Notes: generated from the letters alone by a model not told the origin. Positions 1 through 9,374 are shown, counted from the stretch's first letter. The stretch is 64,000 nt of DNA from Hyphomonas sp. (GCA_016124495.1 WGNP01000018.1:1-64000); one strand, 5' to 3'. A program made the numbers and translations.

Positions 1-407
1 GATGGAGCGCTTCGCCCGCTCCAGAAGAACTCAAAGAAACAATGGTTTGTCGGCGTGCCTGGCTCGGCGCCTCAGCGCGTCAGATAAGCACCATGTAAGC
101 ACATAGCCGTGCCAATGCACCTTGCCGGGGTCACCTCCGGCAAAGCCAGTGCGGTTCAACGAAGTTCTACCCGAGGTCCTTAAGAGGCCAGAGTCCCTAT
201 ACGAATGAGGGACGCCAGAGGTTCGGGTCACTTCGGGCATCCTGCTCGCTTGCAGTATCAGCAGCTCGATCCGCTACCGGGCGGGGTCAGGTAAGGCATC
301 CTGCCGGGAGCCGGGTTCGATCAGCCGGGCTGTCCCAAAAGGGCGGCCGGCAGGATACAAATCGCCGGGATTTCTGCCGGCTTCATTTTCTTCGGTCTTT
401 TGCTTTG
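1..407. other. Unassigned left-edge region
   Basis: I see no gene I can support here. A 69-codon open frame on the minus strand (31-240) has no visible ribosome binding site and no recognisable domain. The stretch contains a small hairpin (GGAGCG at 4-9 with CGCTCC at 17-22) and a longer inverted repeat at 298-356. It could be the edge of a mobile element, an untranslated region or an RNA gene, but nothing visible decides between these. The promoter for hipBA must lie at its right end. Confidence 0.4.
298..356. repeat. 10-bp inverted repeat upstream of hipBA
   Basis: ATCCTGCCGG at 298-307 is repeated in perfect inverted form as CCGGCAGGAT at 347-356. The 39-nt interior holds a small TCCC-AAAA-GGG hairpin and two direct copies of AGCCGGG. 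No T-run follows on either strand, so it is not a standard intrinsic terminator. Its role is unknown. Confidence 0.5.
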
Positions 408-477
408 ATACGCGATTGCGTATTAACTTGATTTATACGAGAACGCGTATATGATCGCTTTATACGCAAATGCGTAT
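408..477. promoter_or_regulatory. Three phased hipBA operators
   Basis: Three 16-bp palindromes of the form ATACGC-N4-GCGTAT lie at 408-423 (spacer GATT, perfect), 435-450 (ATACGA-GAAC-GCGTAT, one mismatch) and 462-477 (spacer AAAT, perfect). Their starts are exactly 27 bp apart. The last ends two bases before the Shine-Dalgarno GAGGAG (479-484) of hipB. HipB proteins are known to bind palindromic operators upstream of hipBA and to repress the operon together with HipA, so these are very likely the autoregulatory sites. The AT-rich spacing DNA should also contain the promoter. Confidence 0.85.
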
Positions 478-492
478 TGAGGAGTGCGCGTT

Positions 493-738
493 ATGGTAGA
501 TCTCGTCCGGAGTCCAAGAATGGCGGGCGCGCTGGTGCGCAAGGCCCGGCTTGCGCAGGACTTGACCCAGAAGGAACTGGCGGCCCGGATGAATGTGCGT
601 CAGGCAACCATCTCAAAGCTGGAAAGCGGCGAGCCTGCGACGCGTATGGCGGTGCTTTTCGATGCGTTGGCGGCCCTCGGTTTGGAACTCGCCGTAACAG
701 CGCGAGACGGAAAATCAGGCTTCCAGGACATGTTCTGA
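493..738 (+). CDS. hipB: HipB-type antitoxin, XRE-family HTH repressor
   Basis: This 81-residue protein is almost entirely a Cro/CI-type helix-turn-helix domain, with the recognition segment around VRQATISKLESGE at about residues 33-46. The family antitoxin binds and inhibits the HipA kinase and represses the operon by binding palindromic operators, three of which lie immediately upstream. ATG 493 is preferred because GAGGAG sits 8 nt before it; a GTG at 484 is also in frame but overlaps that site. The stop overlaps the hipA start (TGATG), implying coupled translation. The C-terminal tail KSGFQDMF resembles the short flexible tails of other HipB proteins. Confidence 0.9.
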   Translation: MVDLVRSPRMAGALVRKARLAQDLTQKELAARMNVRQATISKLESGEPATRMAVLFDALAALGLELAVTARDGKSGFQDMF

Positions 739-2060
739 TGGCGCGCCGGTCCAATGCCCAAACCTTAAGTGTTTTCCTGAACTCCAGGCTCGTCGGAAAT
801 CTCAAGCGTGCCGCTTCGGGTGCCATAACATTCAGCTATGACGAAGCCTGGCTCGCCTTGCCCGGTTCGATGCCTGTGTCGATCTCTCTGCCGCTCACGG
901 GTGAGGACTTTCGCGGAGCGTCCGTCATCAATGTTTTTGAGAACCTCCTGCCAGATGCCGAGCAGGTCCGCCGCAATGTCGCCGAACGCCTGGGGGCAGC
1001 TGGCACTGACGCGTTCTCACTGCTTTCCGTTGCAGGCCGCGATTGTGTCGGGGCGCTTCATTTCCTGCCAGAAGGCGAGACGCCCGGGCTGGCAGGGGAG
1101 GTTACGGGAGATGATCTGACCGAAACCGAAATCGCTGCGATTGTCCGAAAGCTGCGTGTCTCTCCGCTCGGGATGGAACGCGAAGATCAGGAATTCCGGA
1201 TATCGATTGCGGGTGCGCAGGACAAGACTGCCTTGCTCAGGACCGGGGGAAGGTGGCAGCGCCCGACAGGGACAACCGCAACCACGCACATCCTCAAGCC
1301 CGCCATTGGGGTCCTGCACAATGGGTTTGACCTCGCCGACAGCGTACAGAACGAGTTCCTGTGCCTGAAACTCTGCGCTGCATTCGGGCTTGAAGTTGCT
1401 GAAGCGTCTATTGAACGGTTTGATGACCAGATCGTTCTGAGCGTTACGCGATTCGATCGTCTTTGGACGGACGATGGCCGCCTTCTCAGATTGCCGCAGG
1501 AGGACTTCTGCCAGGCATTTTCGGTACCTTCGACTCTCAAGTACCAGAGGGATGGTGGCCCCGAAGTGCTGGCGATTCTCGAAAGGCTGAAAGAAAGCGA
1601 TTTGCCAATAGAAGACAGGAAGAACTTTCTGAAGGCGCAGATGGTTTTCTGGCTGCTCGGAGCAACCGATGGCCACGCGAAGAACTTTTCGATCGCGCAT
1701 CGCCCGGGCGGCGGGTTCAGGCTGACGCCGCTCTATGACGTATTGTCGGCCCAGCCCCTCGCCGATGCAGGCACGCTGCGGCGCAACCGGTTCAAGATGG
1801 CCATGTCACTCGGCGCAAACAACCACTACCGCCTGGACGAGATCCAGGCCCGGCATTTCAGGGAGACTGCAGACGCCGCAGGCATGCCGGTTGGAACGGT
1901 TGAAGAGATTTGCCAAGAGCTTGAGAAGACGGTTCCGTCAGCTCTCGATCAGATTGCTTCCAATGCAGGAAACATCATTCCTGCCGCTCTCGTTGAAAGT
2001 CTGACAAATGGTGTCAAGTCGCGTCAGACGATCCTTGGACTGAACGGATCGCGGCTCTGA
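738..2060 (+). CDS. hipA: HipA serine/threonine kinase toxin
   Basis: At 440 residues this matches E. coli HipA in length and layout. Known HipA phosphorylates glutamyl-tRNA synthetase, halting translation and promoting persistence. The ISIAGAQDKTALL segment carries the regulatory autophosphorylation serine (Ser156 here, Ser150 in E. coli). The catalytic motif GATDGHAKNFS places the general-base aspartate at Asp311 (E. coli Asp309), followed by a metal-binding YDVLSA. RLPQEDFCQAF is also conserved. All active-site elements are present, so the toxin looks intact. It starts inside the hipB stop codon. I infer the E. coli-type activity; the actual tRNA synthetase target cannot be read from sequence. 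Confidence 0.93.
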   Translation: MARRSNAQTLSVFLNSRLVGNLKRAASGAITFSYDEAWLALPGSMPVSISLPLTGEDFRGASVINVFENLLPDAEQVRRNVAERLGAAGTDAFSLLSVAGRDCVGALHFLPEGETPGLAGEVTGDDLTETEIAAIVRKLRVSPLGMEREDQEFRISIAGAQDKTALLRTGGRWQRPTGTTATTHILKPAIGVLHNGFDLADSVQNEFLCLKLCAAFGLEVAEASIERFDDQIVLSVTRFDRLWTDDGRLLRLPQEDFCQAFSVPSTLKYQRDGGPEVLAILERLKESDLPIEDRKNFLKAQMVFWLLGATDGHAKNFSIAHRPGGGFRLTPLYDVLSAQPLADAGTLRRNRFKMAMSLGANNHYRLDEIQARHFRETADAAGMPVGTVEEICQELEKTVPSALDQIASNAGNIIPAALVESLTNGVKSRQTILGLNGSRL

Positions 2061-2100
2061 CACCCATTTCCCAGTTCGCACATGATCGAAACGTACCTCC

Positions 2101-2196
2101 AGTGTTGCGAAGAATGAAAAGGCGAACATCTCTCCAGCCGAACGCGCCGAACTGATCGAACTCTGTGACCTCATCGCCGATACGTATGGAAAGTGA
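2101..2196 (+). pseudogene. RelE/HigB-like toxin C-terminal remnant
   Basis: This frame encodes 31 residues (VAKNEKANISPAERAELIEL and onwards) that resemble the C-terminal end of RelE/HigB-type toxins, which typically carry an FAKNER-x-NI-S motif followed by a short helix. No start codon or N-terminal toxin core precedes it. It sits 1 nt ahead of a partial antitoxin frame, the usual toxin-antitoxin order for this family. I read it as a relic; assignment rests on a short match. Confidence 0.5.
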
Positions 2197-2197
2197 T

Positions 2198-2410
2198 ATG
2201 ACCAGCGCCGCTGCAAGCATCAGACGAGGCCTCCGGGAGGCCTTCACCCACGCCAAAGGTCACAAGACGGGCGCACGGGTTCATCATATCGAAGTACCGG
2301 AGCCTGATGTGGCCGCAATCCGCGAGCGCTCGGGATTGTCGCAGGCTGAATTTGCCCGCAGCATTGGCGTCGCCGCAGGTACCCTGCGAGGCTGGGAGCA
2401 GGGGCGCGTT
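2198..2410 (+). pseudogene. HigA/NadS-like antitoxin, truncated
   Basis: From ATG 2198 the frame gives about 70 residues ending in a clear XRE-type helix-turn-helix (SGLSQAEFARSIGVAAGTLR, then GWEQGR). In intact relatives this is followed by a conserved short C-terminus. Here the family resemblance stops at about 2407; the frame then runs on without homology into the 5' end of the next gene. Together with the toxin remnant just upstream, this looks like a decayed second toxin-antitoxin module beside hipBA. The DNA from 2411 to 2555 shows no gene. Confidence 0.55.
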
Positions 2411-2555
2411 TCCTGCAGCAGCGCCTGTTTAACTCCCTGTGAAGTTGTGGTTCACACGCTGTCAGGCGAAGTCCGGCGCATACTTGCACGGAACTTGCAG
2501 AAATTCGCGAGGCAGGGCGCCCCACGGCCGCCCTTACAGTTAAAGGACATCTCCC

Positions 2556-3518
<963 letters not shown>

Positions 3519-3658
3519 GGAGCGAACATCCAGACGCATCAACCTTATGTAGTTGACACTGCGTCATCTGTTTTTTTGTTCGACGGCAATTGCGCTAGGG
3601 ACCAAACCAGACGTAATACGCGAGTGTGGCCAGCGGGTCCGCAACCGAGTGAGTCCGC

Positions 3659-4684
3659 ATGTCAATTGATCGCCTGGATTGGGATACCCTGCGCGTGTTT
3701 CGCGTGGTTGCCGAGTTGTCGAGCATGAGTGCGGCAGCTGCACGCCTCGGCGAGTCGCCACCGACAATCAGCCGGAAAATCGACGAACTTGAGAAAAGCC
3801 TGGGCACGCATGTTTTCCTGCGTTCCACACGAGGTGTCGAACTCACGGACTTGGGCAAGCAAGTTCTCCGGCACGTGCACAGCATGGCCGACGCTGCAGA
3901 AACATTGCGCCGCGAAACGGCCTCGACAGGCGCGGTCGTCACCGGTTCGATAACCCTCAGGACGGGAGATGGCCTCGGACCCTATTGGATCGCCCCGCGC
4001 CTGTCGCAGTTCCACAAGGCCAATCCCAAGGTACAGGTCCGGATGATCGTTGGTGACACGGAGCCCGATCTGCAGGGTGAGGACGCCCAGATCGCCATCA
4101 GTTTTTCAGAATCGCGCCCGAAGGGTGTCATCGCGCACAAACTGGGTGTTCAGCACTATGTCGGCTTGGCATCAGCCGGTTATCTCGCCGAATTCGGCAA
4201 GCCCGAGAACATCCACGACTACCACAAACACCGCTGTATCCTGCACACGTCCTACGTTCACCAGGTCGAGCGATGGGCGCCGCGCATGTCGGAACTGCGC
4301 AGGATGATGGATTTCGCCTTCATCACCAACTCCAGCACGGCGATTGCCGAAACCTGCGCCAAAGGCGGCGGGATTGGCATTCTCCCCTCATTCATGTCGG
4401 TACTGGACCCACGCCTTGTGCCGCTTGAGCTGCCGGAATTCGCGCCGGTCCGCTTCTGGATCAACTACACGGAACGCGTCCGGCGCCTGCCGCAGGGCAT
4501 GGCGCTGATTGACTGGCTTCGGCTGCTGTTCGAGTCGCCGGAGGCCATCTGGTTCGCGGATGATTTCATCCATCCCCGCGATTACCAGGACAAAGTGCAA
4601 GAGCTGCCCCTCCCAGAAACGCCGGGACATCCGAACCTTCCGCGCGCCGGAGGCTTGCCCCGGGGAGGCGGCATCATAAGGTAA
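3659..4684 (+). CDS. LysR-family transcriptional regulator
   Basis: The N-terminus (about residues 8-65) is a LysR winged helix-turn-helix, including SSMSAAAARLGESPPTISRK, followed by a LysR-substrate-type effector domain. The protein has 341 residues, slightly long because of a proline- and glycine-rich tail after residue 310 that is unusual for the family. It most resembles the group that acts on single targets elsewhere in alphaproteobacteria. No divergent target gene is adjacent: uxs lies upstream on the same strand and a LacI-type gene follows. A 13-bp dyad, TGACACTGCGTCA, at 3554-3566 in its upstream region could be an operator. Ligand and regulon are unknown. Confidence 0.85.
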   Translation: MSIDRLDWDTLRVFRVVAELSSMSAAAARLGESPPTISRKIDELEKSLGTHVFLRSTRGVELTDLGKQVLRHVHSMADAAETLRRETASTGAVVTGSITLRTGDGLGPYWIAPRLSQFHKANPKVQVRMIVGDTEPDLQGEDAQIAISFSESRPKGVIAHKLGVQHYVGLASAGYLAEFGKPENIHDYHKHRCILHTSYVHQVERWAPRMSELRRMMDFAFITNSSTAIAETCAKGGGIGILPSFMSVLDPRLVPLELPEFAPVRFWINYTERVRRLPQGMALIDWLRLLFESPEAIWFADDFIHPRDYQDKVQELPLPETPGHPNLPRAGGLPRGGGIIR

Positions 4685-4739
4685 GTCACACAAGTGTCAG
4701 CGCTGAGGCCTTGGCAAACGCTTATCCTGGGGAACAACC

Positions 4740-5753
4740 ATCGACACGCATGCCCGCCGTCCCGCAACGATCGTCGATGTAGCGCGTGCGGCGGGCGTCT
4801 CGTTCAAGACCGTCAGCCGCGTGCTGAACGGCGAGCCGAACGTGCGCGAGCCGACGCGTCAGCTGGTGCTGCAGGCGGTCAAGACGCTCGGGTACAGGGC
4901 GAATCCCTATGCCCGCAGCCTGAGGGCGGCCCAGAGCCGCATCATCGCTGTCTATTTCTCCAATCCCTCGCGAAACTATACGAGCGAAATCCAGATTGGC
5001 GTGCTGCAGCGCTGCAATGCTGAAGGGTTCAATGCCATTTTCGAGCAAGCAAGCGCCGGTCCCGAGGGGCTGGTCTCACTGCGCGGCGAGCCGAACCTGG
5101 CCGGCGTTATTCTTGTGGCGCCGCTGACCGAGGATCCTGCCTTTCTCCGGCGCCTTTCTGAAGCGGGCGTTCCGTTTGTGCGCCTCGCGCCGGTCGATGC
5201 GGCCGGGGAGACAGGCCACGTCAGCATGGACGATGAAGCTGCCGCTGCGGAAATGACGGACTATCTGATCTCGCTCGGCCACAGCCGCATCGGCTTCATT
5301 GCGGGTCCGGATGATCACCCGCAGGCGCGTCTGCGCGAGGCAGGCTACCGGGCGGCCCTCGCGCGCAACGGACTCGAACCGGAAGCAGCCCTGATGGCCC
5401 AGGGCAGTTTCCACTTCGATTCCGGCCTGCGGGCGGCGGAAACCCTGCTTGCGCTCAGCAACCCGCCCACCGCCATCTTCGCCAGCAATGACGACATGGC
5501 CGCCGCAGTGCTGGCGGTGGCTTACCGGAAGGGCCTGCGCATCCCCCAGGATCTCTCTGTGGCCGGTTTCGACGACACACCGCTCGCGTCGGTCGTGGTG
5601 CCCTCGTTGACCACGATCTATCAGCCCATCCGCGAAATGGCGGCGCAGGCAGCCGGCATGCTGTTTGGCAAGGCTGACCCGGACGCGCCGGCTTCCAGCG
5701 TGCTGCCGCATCGCCTCGTCGCGCGCGAATCCACGGCCGCGCCGAAACGCTGA
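4740..5753 (+). CDS. LacI-family repressor with non-canonical start
   Basis: The protein has the LacI layout: an N-terminal HTH (TIVDVARAAGVSFKTVSRVL, then NGEPNVRE) followed by a periplasmic-binding-like ligand domain ending in VAGFDDTPLASVVVPSLTT and the dimer C-terminus. The HTH lies upstream of the first conventional start (GTG 4821, inside the recognition helix hinge). Reading back in frame to the stop at 4704-4706 shows no ATG, GTG or TTG. ATC 4740 is the best candidate: GGGGA (4729-4733) lies six bases before it and the resulting 337-residue protein has normal family length. Either this is a rare ATC start or the start codon is damaged. The ligand is unknown. Confidence 0.75.
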   Translation: MDTHARRPATIVDVARAAGVSFKTVSRVLNGEPNVREPTRQLVLQAVKTLGYRANPYARSLRAAQSRIIAVYFSNPSRNYTSEIQIGVLQRCNAEGFNAIFEQASAGPEGLVSLRGEPNLAGVILVAPLTEDPAFLRRLSEAGVPFVRLAPVDAAGETGHVSMDDEAAAAEMTDYLISLGHSRIGFIAGPDDHPQARLREAGYRAALARNGLEPEAALMAQGSFHFDSGLRAAETLLALSNPPTAIFASNDDMAAAVLAVAYRKGLRIPQDLSVAGFDDTPLASVVVPSLTTIYQPIREMAAQAAGMLFGKADPDAPASSVLPHRLVARESTAAPKR

Positions 5754-5808
5754 TCGCGGCAAGCCGGGCCATTCCCGCCGCCCTGCCTTTGGTGTAAGCG
5801 CCCCGTTG

Positions 5809-6903
5809 ATGAACACGATCAAGCCGCTCGACCATATCGCCCGCGCCAGGTCCTATGTCCCCGGCGGCAAGCTGCATGGGGCGACAGGGCCCGTCGCCAT
5901 GCTCGCCTCGAACGAGAACCCGTTCGGGCCGAGCCCGCTGGCCGTCGAAGCGATCCGCAAGGCGGCAGGCGAGGGGCTGCAAGTCTATCCCGACCCCGAC
6001 TACACAGCCCTGCGCGAAGCGATCGCCCGGGCCAAGGGCATTGCGGATGCTTCCCGCGTCGTCACCTCTGCGGGCTCTGACGAAATCATCCACCTGCTGA
6101 CCCAGTGCTATGCCGGCCCCGGCGACGAAGTGCTGTTCACCGAGCATGCCTTCTCGATGTACGAGGTCTCCGCCCGCGCCCACGGCGCCGCCGCGATCCG
6201 GGCGCCGGAGACGGACATGACAGCCGGCGTCAATTCGATCCTCGGCGCCGTGTCGCCAAAAACGAAAATCCTGTTTCTCGCCAACCCGAACAACCCCACC
6301 GGCACCATGCTTTCCCTAGACGGGTTGAAAACCCTGCAGGACGCCTTGCCGCCGCATGTCCTGTTCGTGGTGGATGGTGCGTATTCGGAGTATCTCGGCC
6401 CGGACTACGAAGCGGCCTTGCGAGACCTGGTCGATCGCCGCGATACCACCGTGATGATGCGGACCTTCTCGAAGATCTACGGCCTCGCCGCGCTCCGTCT
6501 CGGCTGGGCCTACATGCCGAAACCGGTTGCGGACACCTTCCAGCGCATCCGCGGTCCGTTTAACGTCAACACACTTGCCGCGGAGGCGGGCATCGCCAGC
6601 GTCGGTGATGACGCTTTCCTGAAACTTTCACGCGATCACAATACCGCCTGGCGCGGCACGATGACGGAGGCCCTGAATATTATGGGTCTGCCGGCACCGC
6701 CGTCGCATGCGAATTTCGTCGTGTGCGATTTCGGCGCCCCTGAGCGAGCCGCCGCCGCGCAAAAATACCTGAAGGATCAGTCGATCCTCGTGCGCGCCGT
6801 CGCAGGTTACGGCCTGCCCACGAAGCTGCGCATCACGGTCGGCAGCGCCGGGGACAACACGCGCTGTCTCGAGGCTCTTAAAGCCTTCACCGCGTCACGC
6901 TGA
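5809..6903 (+). CDS. hisC: Histidinol-phosphate aminotransferase-like enzyme
   Basis: This 364-residue class I/II PLP aminotransferase converts imidazole-acetol phosphate and glutamate to histidinol phosphate, and family members also transaminate aromatic keto acids. The motifs are SNENPFGPSP near the N-terminus, YPDPDY, ANPNNPTGT (substrate/PLP contact) and FSKIYGLAALRLGW with the Schiff-base Lys222. Length fits HisC (350-370). The start at ATG 5809 gives the usual MxxIKPLDHI N-terminus. It follows the LacI-type gene by 55 nt and ends in a 17-nt convergent overlap with panC. No other histidine genes are nearby, so it may be a second, more general aminotransferase. Confidence 0.85.
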   Translation: MNTIKPLDHIARARSYVPGGKLHGATGPVAMLASNENPFGPSPLAVEAIRKAAGEGLQVYPDPDYTALREAIARAKGIADASRVVTSAGSDEIIHLLTQCYAGPGDEVLFTEHAFSMYEVSARAHGAAAIRAPETDMTAGVNSILGAVSPKTKILFLANPNNPTGTMLSLDGLKTLQDALPPHVLFVVDGAYSEYLGPDYEAALRDLVDRRDTTVMMRTFSKIYGLAALRLGWAYMPKPVADTFQRIRGPFNVNTLAAEAGIASVGDDAFLKLSRDHNTAWRGTMTEALNIMGLPAPPSHANFVVCDFGAPERAAAAQKYLKDQSILVRAVAGYGLPTKLRITVGSAGDNTRCLEALKAFTASR

Positions 6904-7783
6904 GATTATCGATAAGCCGCGTGCGCCCAAGCCAGGCAGCGCCGAGCAGGCGCGCCGTGCCCGGCGGGATCGGCGCATCATCCGGAAGGGCCGCGAGCGT
7001 GTCCTGGTCGACCAGCGCGACATAATCCACGCTGCGGAAACCCGACCGCAGAAGATGTGCCTCCGCCTCCGGGCGCACGTCCGAGGGCAGGGCGCCTTGT
7101 GACAGGCGTACTGAGGCACGGTGCAGCGCGGCAAACATCGCGCCTGCCGCGCGCCGCTCATCTGCCGAGAGATAAAGGTTGCGGGATGACTGCGCGAGCC
7201 CGTCGCCGTCGCGCCTGGTCTCGCCGGCGATGATGCGAATCGGAAACCCAAGATCGCGCACCATCCGGCGGATCACCTGCAGCTGCTGGTAATCCTTTTC
7301 GCCGAAGACCGCGACGTCCGGCTGGGCGTGCAGGAACAGGCGCGCGACCACGGTGGCGACACCATAGAAGAAGTGCGGCCGGTAGATTCCGTCCAGAAGG
7401 TCCGACATCCCGTTCACCCGAACGTCCGTAACCGAACCATCGGGATACATTTCTGCAACAGTCGGCAAATAAACCAGGTCGCATCCGGCAGCCTTCAGCA
7501 ACGCAAGGTCGTCGTCCTCTCGCCTTGGGTATGTCTCAAAATCCTCACCGGGCGCAAACTGCGCCGGGTTGACGAATATGCTGGTTATGGTGCGGCCCGC
7601 GTTTTCCTTCGCTTTTTCAACGAGCGAGAGATGGCCTGCATGGAGGGCCCCCATGGTGGGCACAAAGCCGACCGTTTCGGCTGCGGCTTTCCAGGTACGC
7701 ACGTGCTGCTGCAAGGCCGTACGCGTGCGCACGACGGCGAAGGACTTTTCTGTCTTGGAATTCACTTTTATCCTGTCCCGCAT
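6887..7783 (-). CDS. panC: Pantothenate synthetase
   Basis: This cytosolic enzyme joins pantoate and beta-alanine, with ATP, to make pantothenate. The ATP-grasping HIGH-type motif appears as VPTMGALHAGHLSLV (about residues 40-54), followed by IFVNPAQF, and the second nucleotide motif as DGDGLAQSSRNLYLS. VFGEKDYQQL is also conserved. At 298 residues the length is normal. The DGDGLAQ segment is a slight departure from the common READGLAMSSRN. Its 3' end overlaps hisC by 17 nt on the opposite strand. The 49 bp between its start and the next divergent gene hold a CtrA-like box. Confidence 0.93.
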   Translation of the reverse strand: MRDRIKVNSKTEKSFAVVRTRTALQQHVRTWKAAAETVGFVPTMGALHAGHLSLVEKAKENAGRTITSIFVNPAQFAPGEDFETYPRREDDDLALLKAAGCDLVYLPTVAEMYPDGSVTDVRVNGMSDLLDGIYRPHFFYGVATVVARLFLHAQPDVAVFGEKDYQQLQVIRRMVRDLGFPIRIIAGETRRDGDGLAQSSRNLYLSADERRAAGAMFAALHRASVRLSQGALPSDVRPEAEAHLLRSGFRSVDYVALVDQDTLAALPDDAPIPPGTARLLGAAWLGRTRLIDNLSVTR

Positions 7784-7793
7784 CAGGCTGTTG

Positions 7794-7810
7794 TAAACGG
7801 GTTGTTAACC
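7794..7810 (+). promoter_or_regulatory. Candidate CtrA-binding box
   Basis: The sequence GTAAACGGGTTGTTAAC contains TAAA-N7-TTAAC, one mismatch from the CtrA consensus TTAA-N7-TTAAC used by Caulobacter-like alphaproteobacteria. It lies between divergent panC and the small gene at 7833. The motif is short and its occurrence by chance is possible. Confidence 0.35.
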
Positions 7811-7832
7811 CATAGGCCGGAATTTCCAAGTC

Positions 7833-8297
7833 ATGACAAACCGCATCGTTAACATCGTCCGTTCGCTCGCCATGTACGGGGCCGTCTCGCTGGGCCTGGG
7901 CAGGGCCCGTATCGATATCCGCGAGCCGGATGCCTTGCGACGCGGCGCTGAACCGGAAGATCCCGGCGACGACTGGATGTTCGATCGTCGGCCGGCGGCG
8001 GTTTCTGCCGAAGCCCACATGCTGGATCAGGAATACGCCAGGGTGTCCGGCGCGCTGGCGAGCCTGCGGACGGTCCTGTCGAACCTTACGAAGATGCCGC
8101 TGCACGCCGAGGAGGCCTGCATGCCCCTCGCAGCCTCCCCGGCGGCCTTTGATCCCGCGCTGTTCGACGAGATTGCCCCGCCGGTGGCGCTGCTTACGAA
8201 TGTTGTCGCATTCGATGAAGATGGCCTGTTCATCGAAAGCTCCCTAACACTTCAGAAACCCTCCACGTTTACTGAATCACTCTCACGCGTTGCGTGA
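7833..8297 (+). CDS. Hypothetical protein next to mipZ
   Basis: I do not recognise this 154-residue protein. It begins with a short moderately hydrophobic stretch (about residues 8-23) that is too weak for a confident signal peptide. A charged middle, an alanine/leucine-rich helical part (about 60-90) and an acidic C-terminal third follow. It lies 23 nt downstream of a CtrA-like box and 49 nt upstream of mipZ on the same strand, so cell-cycle control or a division-related role is conceivable, but only by position. Base composition matches the neighbours and the start ATG 7833 is the only good one. Confidence 0.6.
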   Translation: MTNRIVNIVRSLAMYGAVSLGLGRARIDIREPDALRRGAEPEDPGDDWMFDRRPAAVSAEAHMLDQEYARVSGALASLRTVLSNLTKMPLHAEEACMPLAASPAAFDPALFDEIAPPVALLTNVVAFDEDGLFIESSLTLQKPSTFTESLSRVA

Positions 8298-8346
8298 TTT
8301 GTTGGTTTAGCTGGTCCCGGGCCATGCTGGTTGTGGAGTAGGTGTT

Positions 8347-9234
8347 ATGCCCGCCGATGGGATGTCTTCTTTGAGCCGCGACGGCTTGACCGACATCCCG
8401 CAGCAGGCCCGTGACGCCCGTGCGATCGTTATCGGAAATGAGAAGGGCGGCGCAGGCAAGTCCACTGTCTCGATCCATCTCAGCGTGGCGCTTCTCTGCA
8501 TCGGCAAGAAAGTCGGCGTCATCGATCTCGACGTTCGCCAGCGCTCGCTGACGCGCTATCTCGAGAACCGGACGCGCTGGATGCAGAATACCGGCGCGAA
8601 GCTCCCGATGCCGGAGATCGTCCGGGTTGAGGCCAGCGAGGATCGCGATCTCGACAAGGCAGAGGCCGAGGAAAGCCAGCGCTTTCTCACCTCGCTCGCG
8701 CGCCTGAAGCGCGAATGCGACTTTATCATCATTGATGCCCCCGGCGGCGACACCTTCCTGTCGCGCCTCGCGCACATGCATGCAGACACGCTGATCACGC
8801 CTCTGAATGACAGCTTTGTTGACTTCGACCTTCTCGGCGACGTGAACCCGCAGACGCTGGACGTGCTCCGACCCAGCTTCTACTCCGAAATGGTGTGGAC
8901 CTGCCGCAAGAAGAAAGCCCAGACGTCCCGGCGCCCGATCGACTGGGTGGTGATGCGCAACCGCATGTCGCCGCTGGCGGCCCGCAACAAGGAACGCGTT
9001 GGCGGCGCGCTGGAAAATCTCTCCAAGCGCATCGGGTTCCGCCTGGCGCCTGGTCTCTCGGAGCGGGTGATTTACCGCGAACTCTTCCCGGCGGGCCTCA
9101 CCCTGCTGGACCTGAGCGAGAGCTCCTCGAATGTCGCCTTCACGATGAGCCACAAGGCGGCCCGGCAGGAATTGCGCGATCTCCTGATCGTGCTGCAGCT
9201 GCCGGAACTTGCCGGCGTCGAAATCACGTTCTGA
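8347..9234 (+). CDS. mipZ: MipZ division-plane positioning ATPase
   Basis: This 295-residue ParA/MinD-superfamily ATPase has the deviant Walker A motif NEKGGAGKST at about residues 32-41, switch I DLDVRQRSLTRY and Walker B FIIIDAPGGD. The RYLENR and DFDLLGDV segments and the C-terminal RVIYRELFPAGLTLLD are typical of MipZ rather than of chromosomal ParA. In Caulobacter, MipZ binds ParB at the origin and forms a polar gradient that blocks FtsZ assembly, placing the ring at midcell. It is a standalone gene here. Its presence is one of the better pointers to an alphaproteobacterium. Confidence 0.93.
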   Translation: MPADGMSSLSRDGLTDIPQQARDARAIVIGNEKGGAGKSTVSIHLSVALLCIGKKVGVIDLDVRQRSLTRYLENRTRWMQNTGAKLPMPEIVRVEASEDRDLDKAEAEESQRFLTSLARLKRECDFIIIDAPGGDTFLSRLAHMHADTLITPLNDSFVDFDLLGDVNPQTLDVLRPSFYSEMVWTCRKKKAQTSRRPIDWVVMRNRMSPLAARNKERVGGALENLSKRIGFRLAPGLSERVIYRELFPAGLTLLDLSESSSNVAFTMSHKAARQELRDLLIVLQLPELAGVEITF

Positions 9235-9374
9235 TCGCCGGCAACTGGTGAGGCTGTGACCGCCCTGCGCCCCTGCGGAAGGTATTGTCACACTGGCCGT
9301 CCCTGCGTAAGCCCTTGCCGATCCCGCCGGAACGAGCCTGGAAACCCGGACGCTGGCGGGCCGGGAGGACTACA

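Noticed and set aside
127-164. A 38-bp stretch starting GGGGTC and ending ACGAAG that recalls the terminal repeat of Tn3-family transposons
   Set aside because: The usual TAAG end is not exact, no matching inverted partner was found by eye within several kilobases, and no transposase gene is present.
31-240. A 69-codon minus-strand open frame
   Set aside because: No ribosome binding site, no recognisable domain and unconvincing composition; it may be a chance frame.
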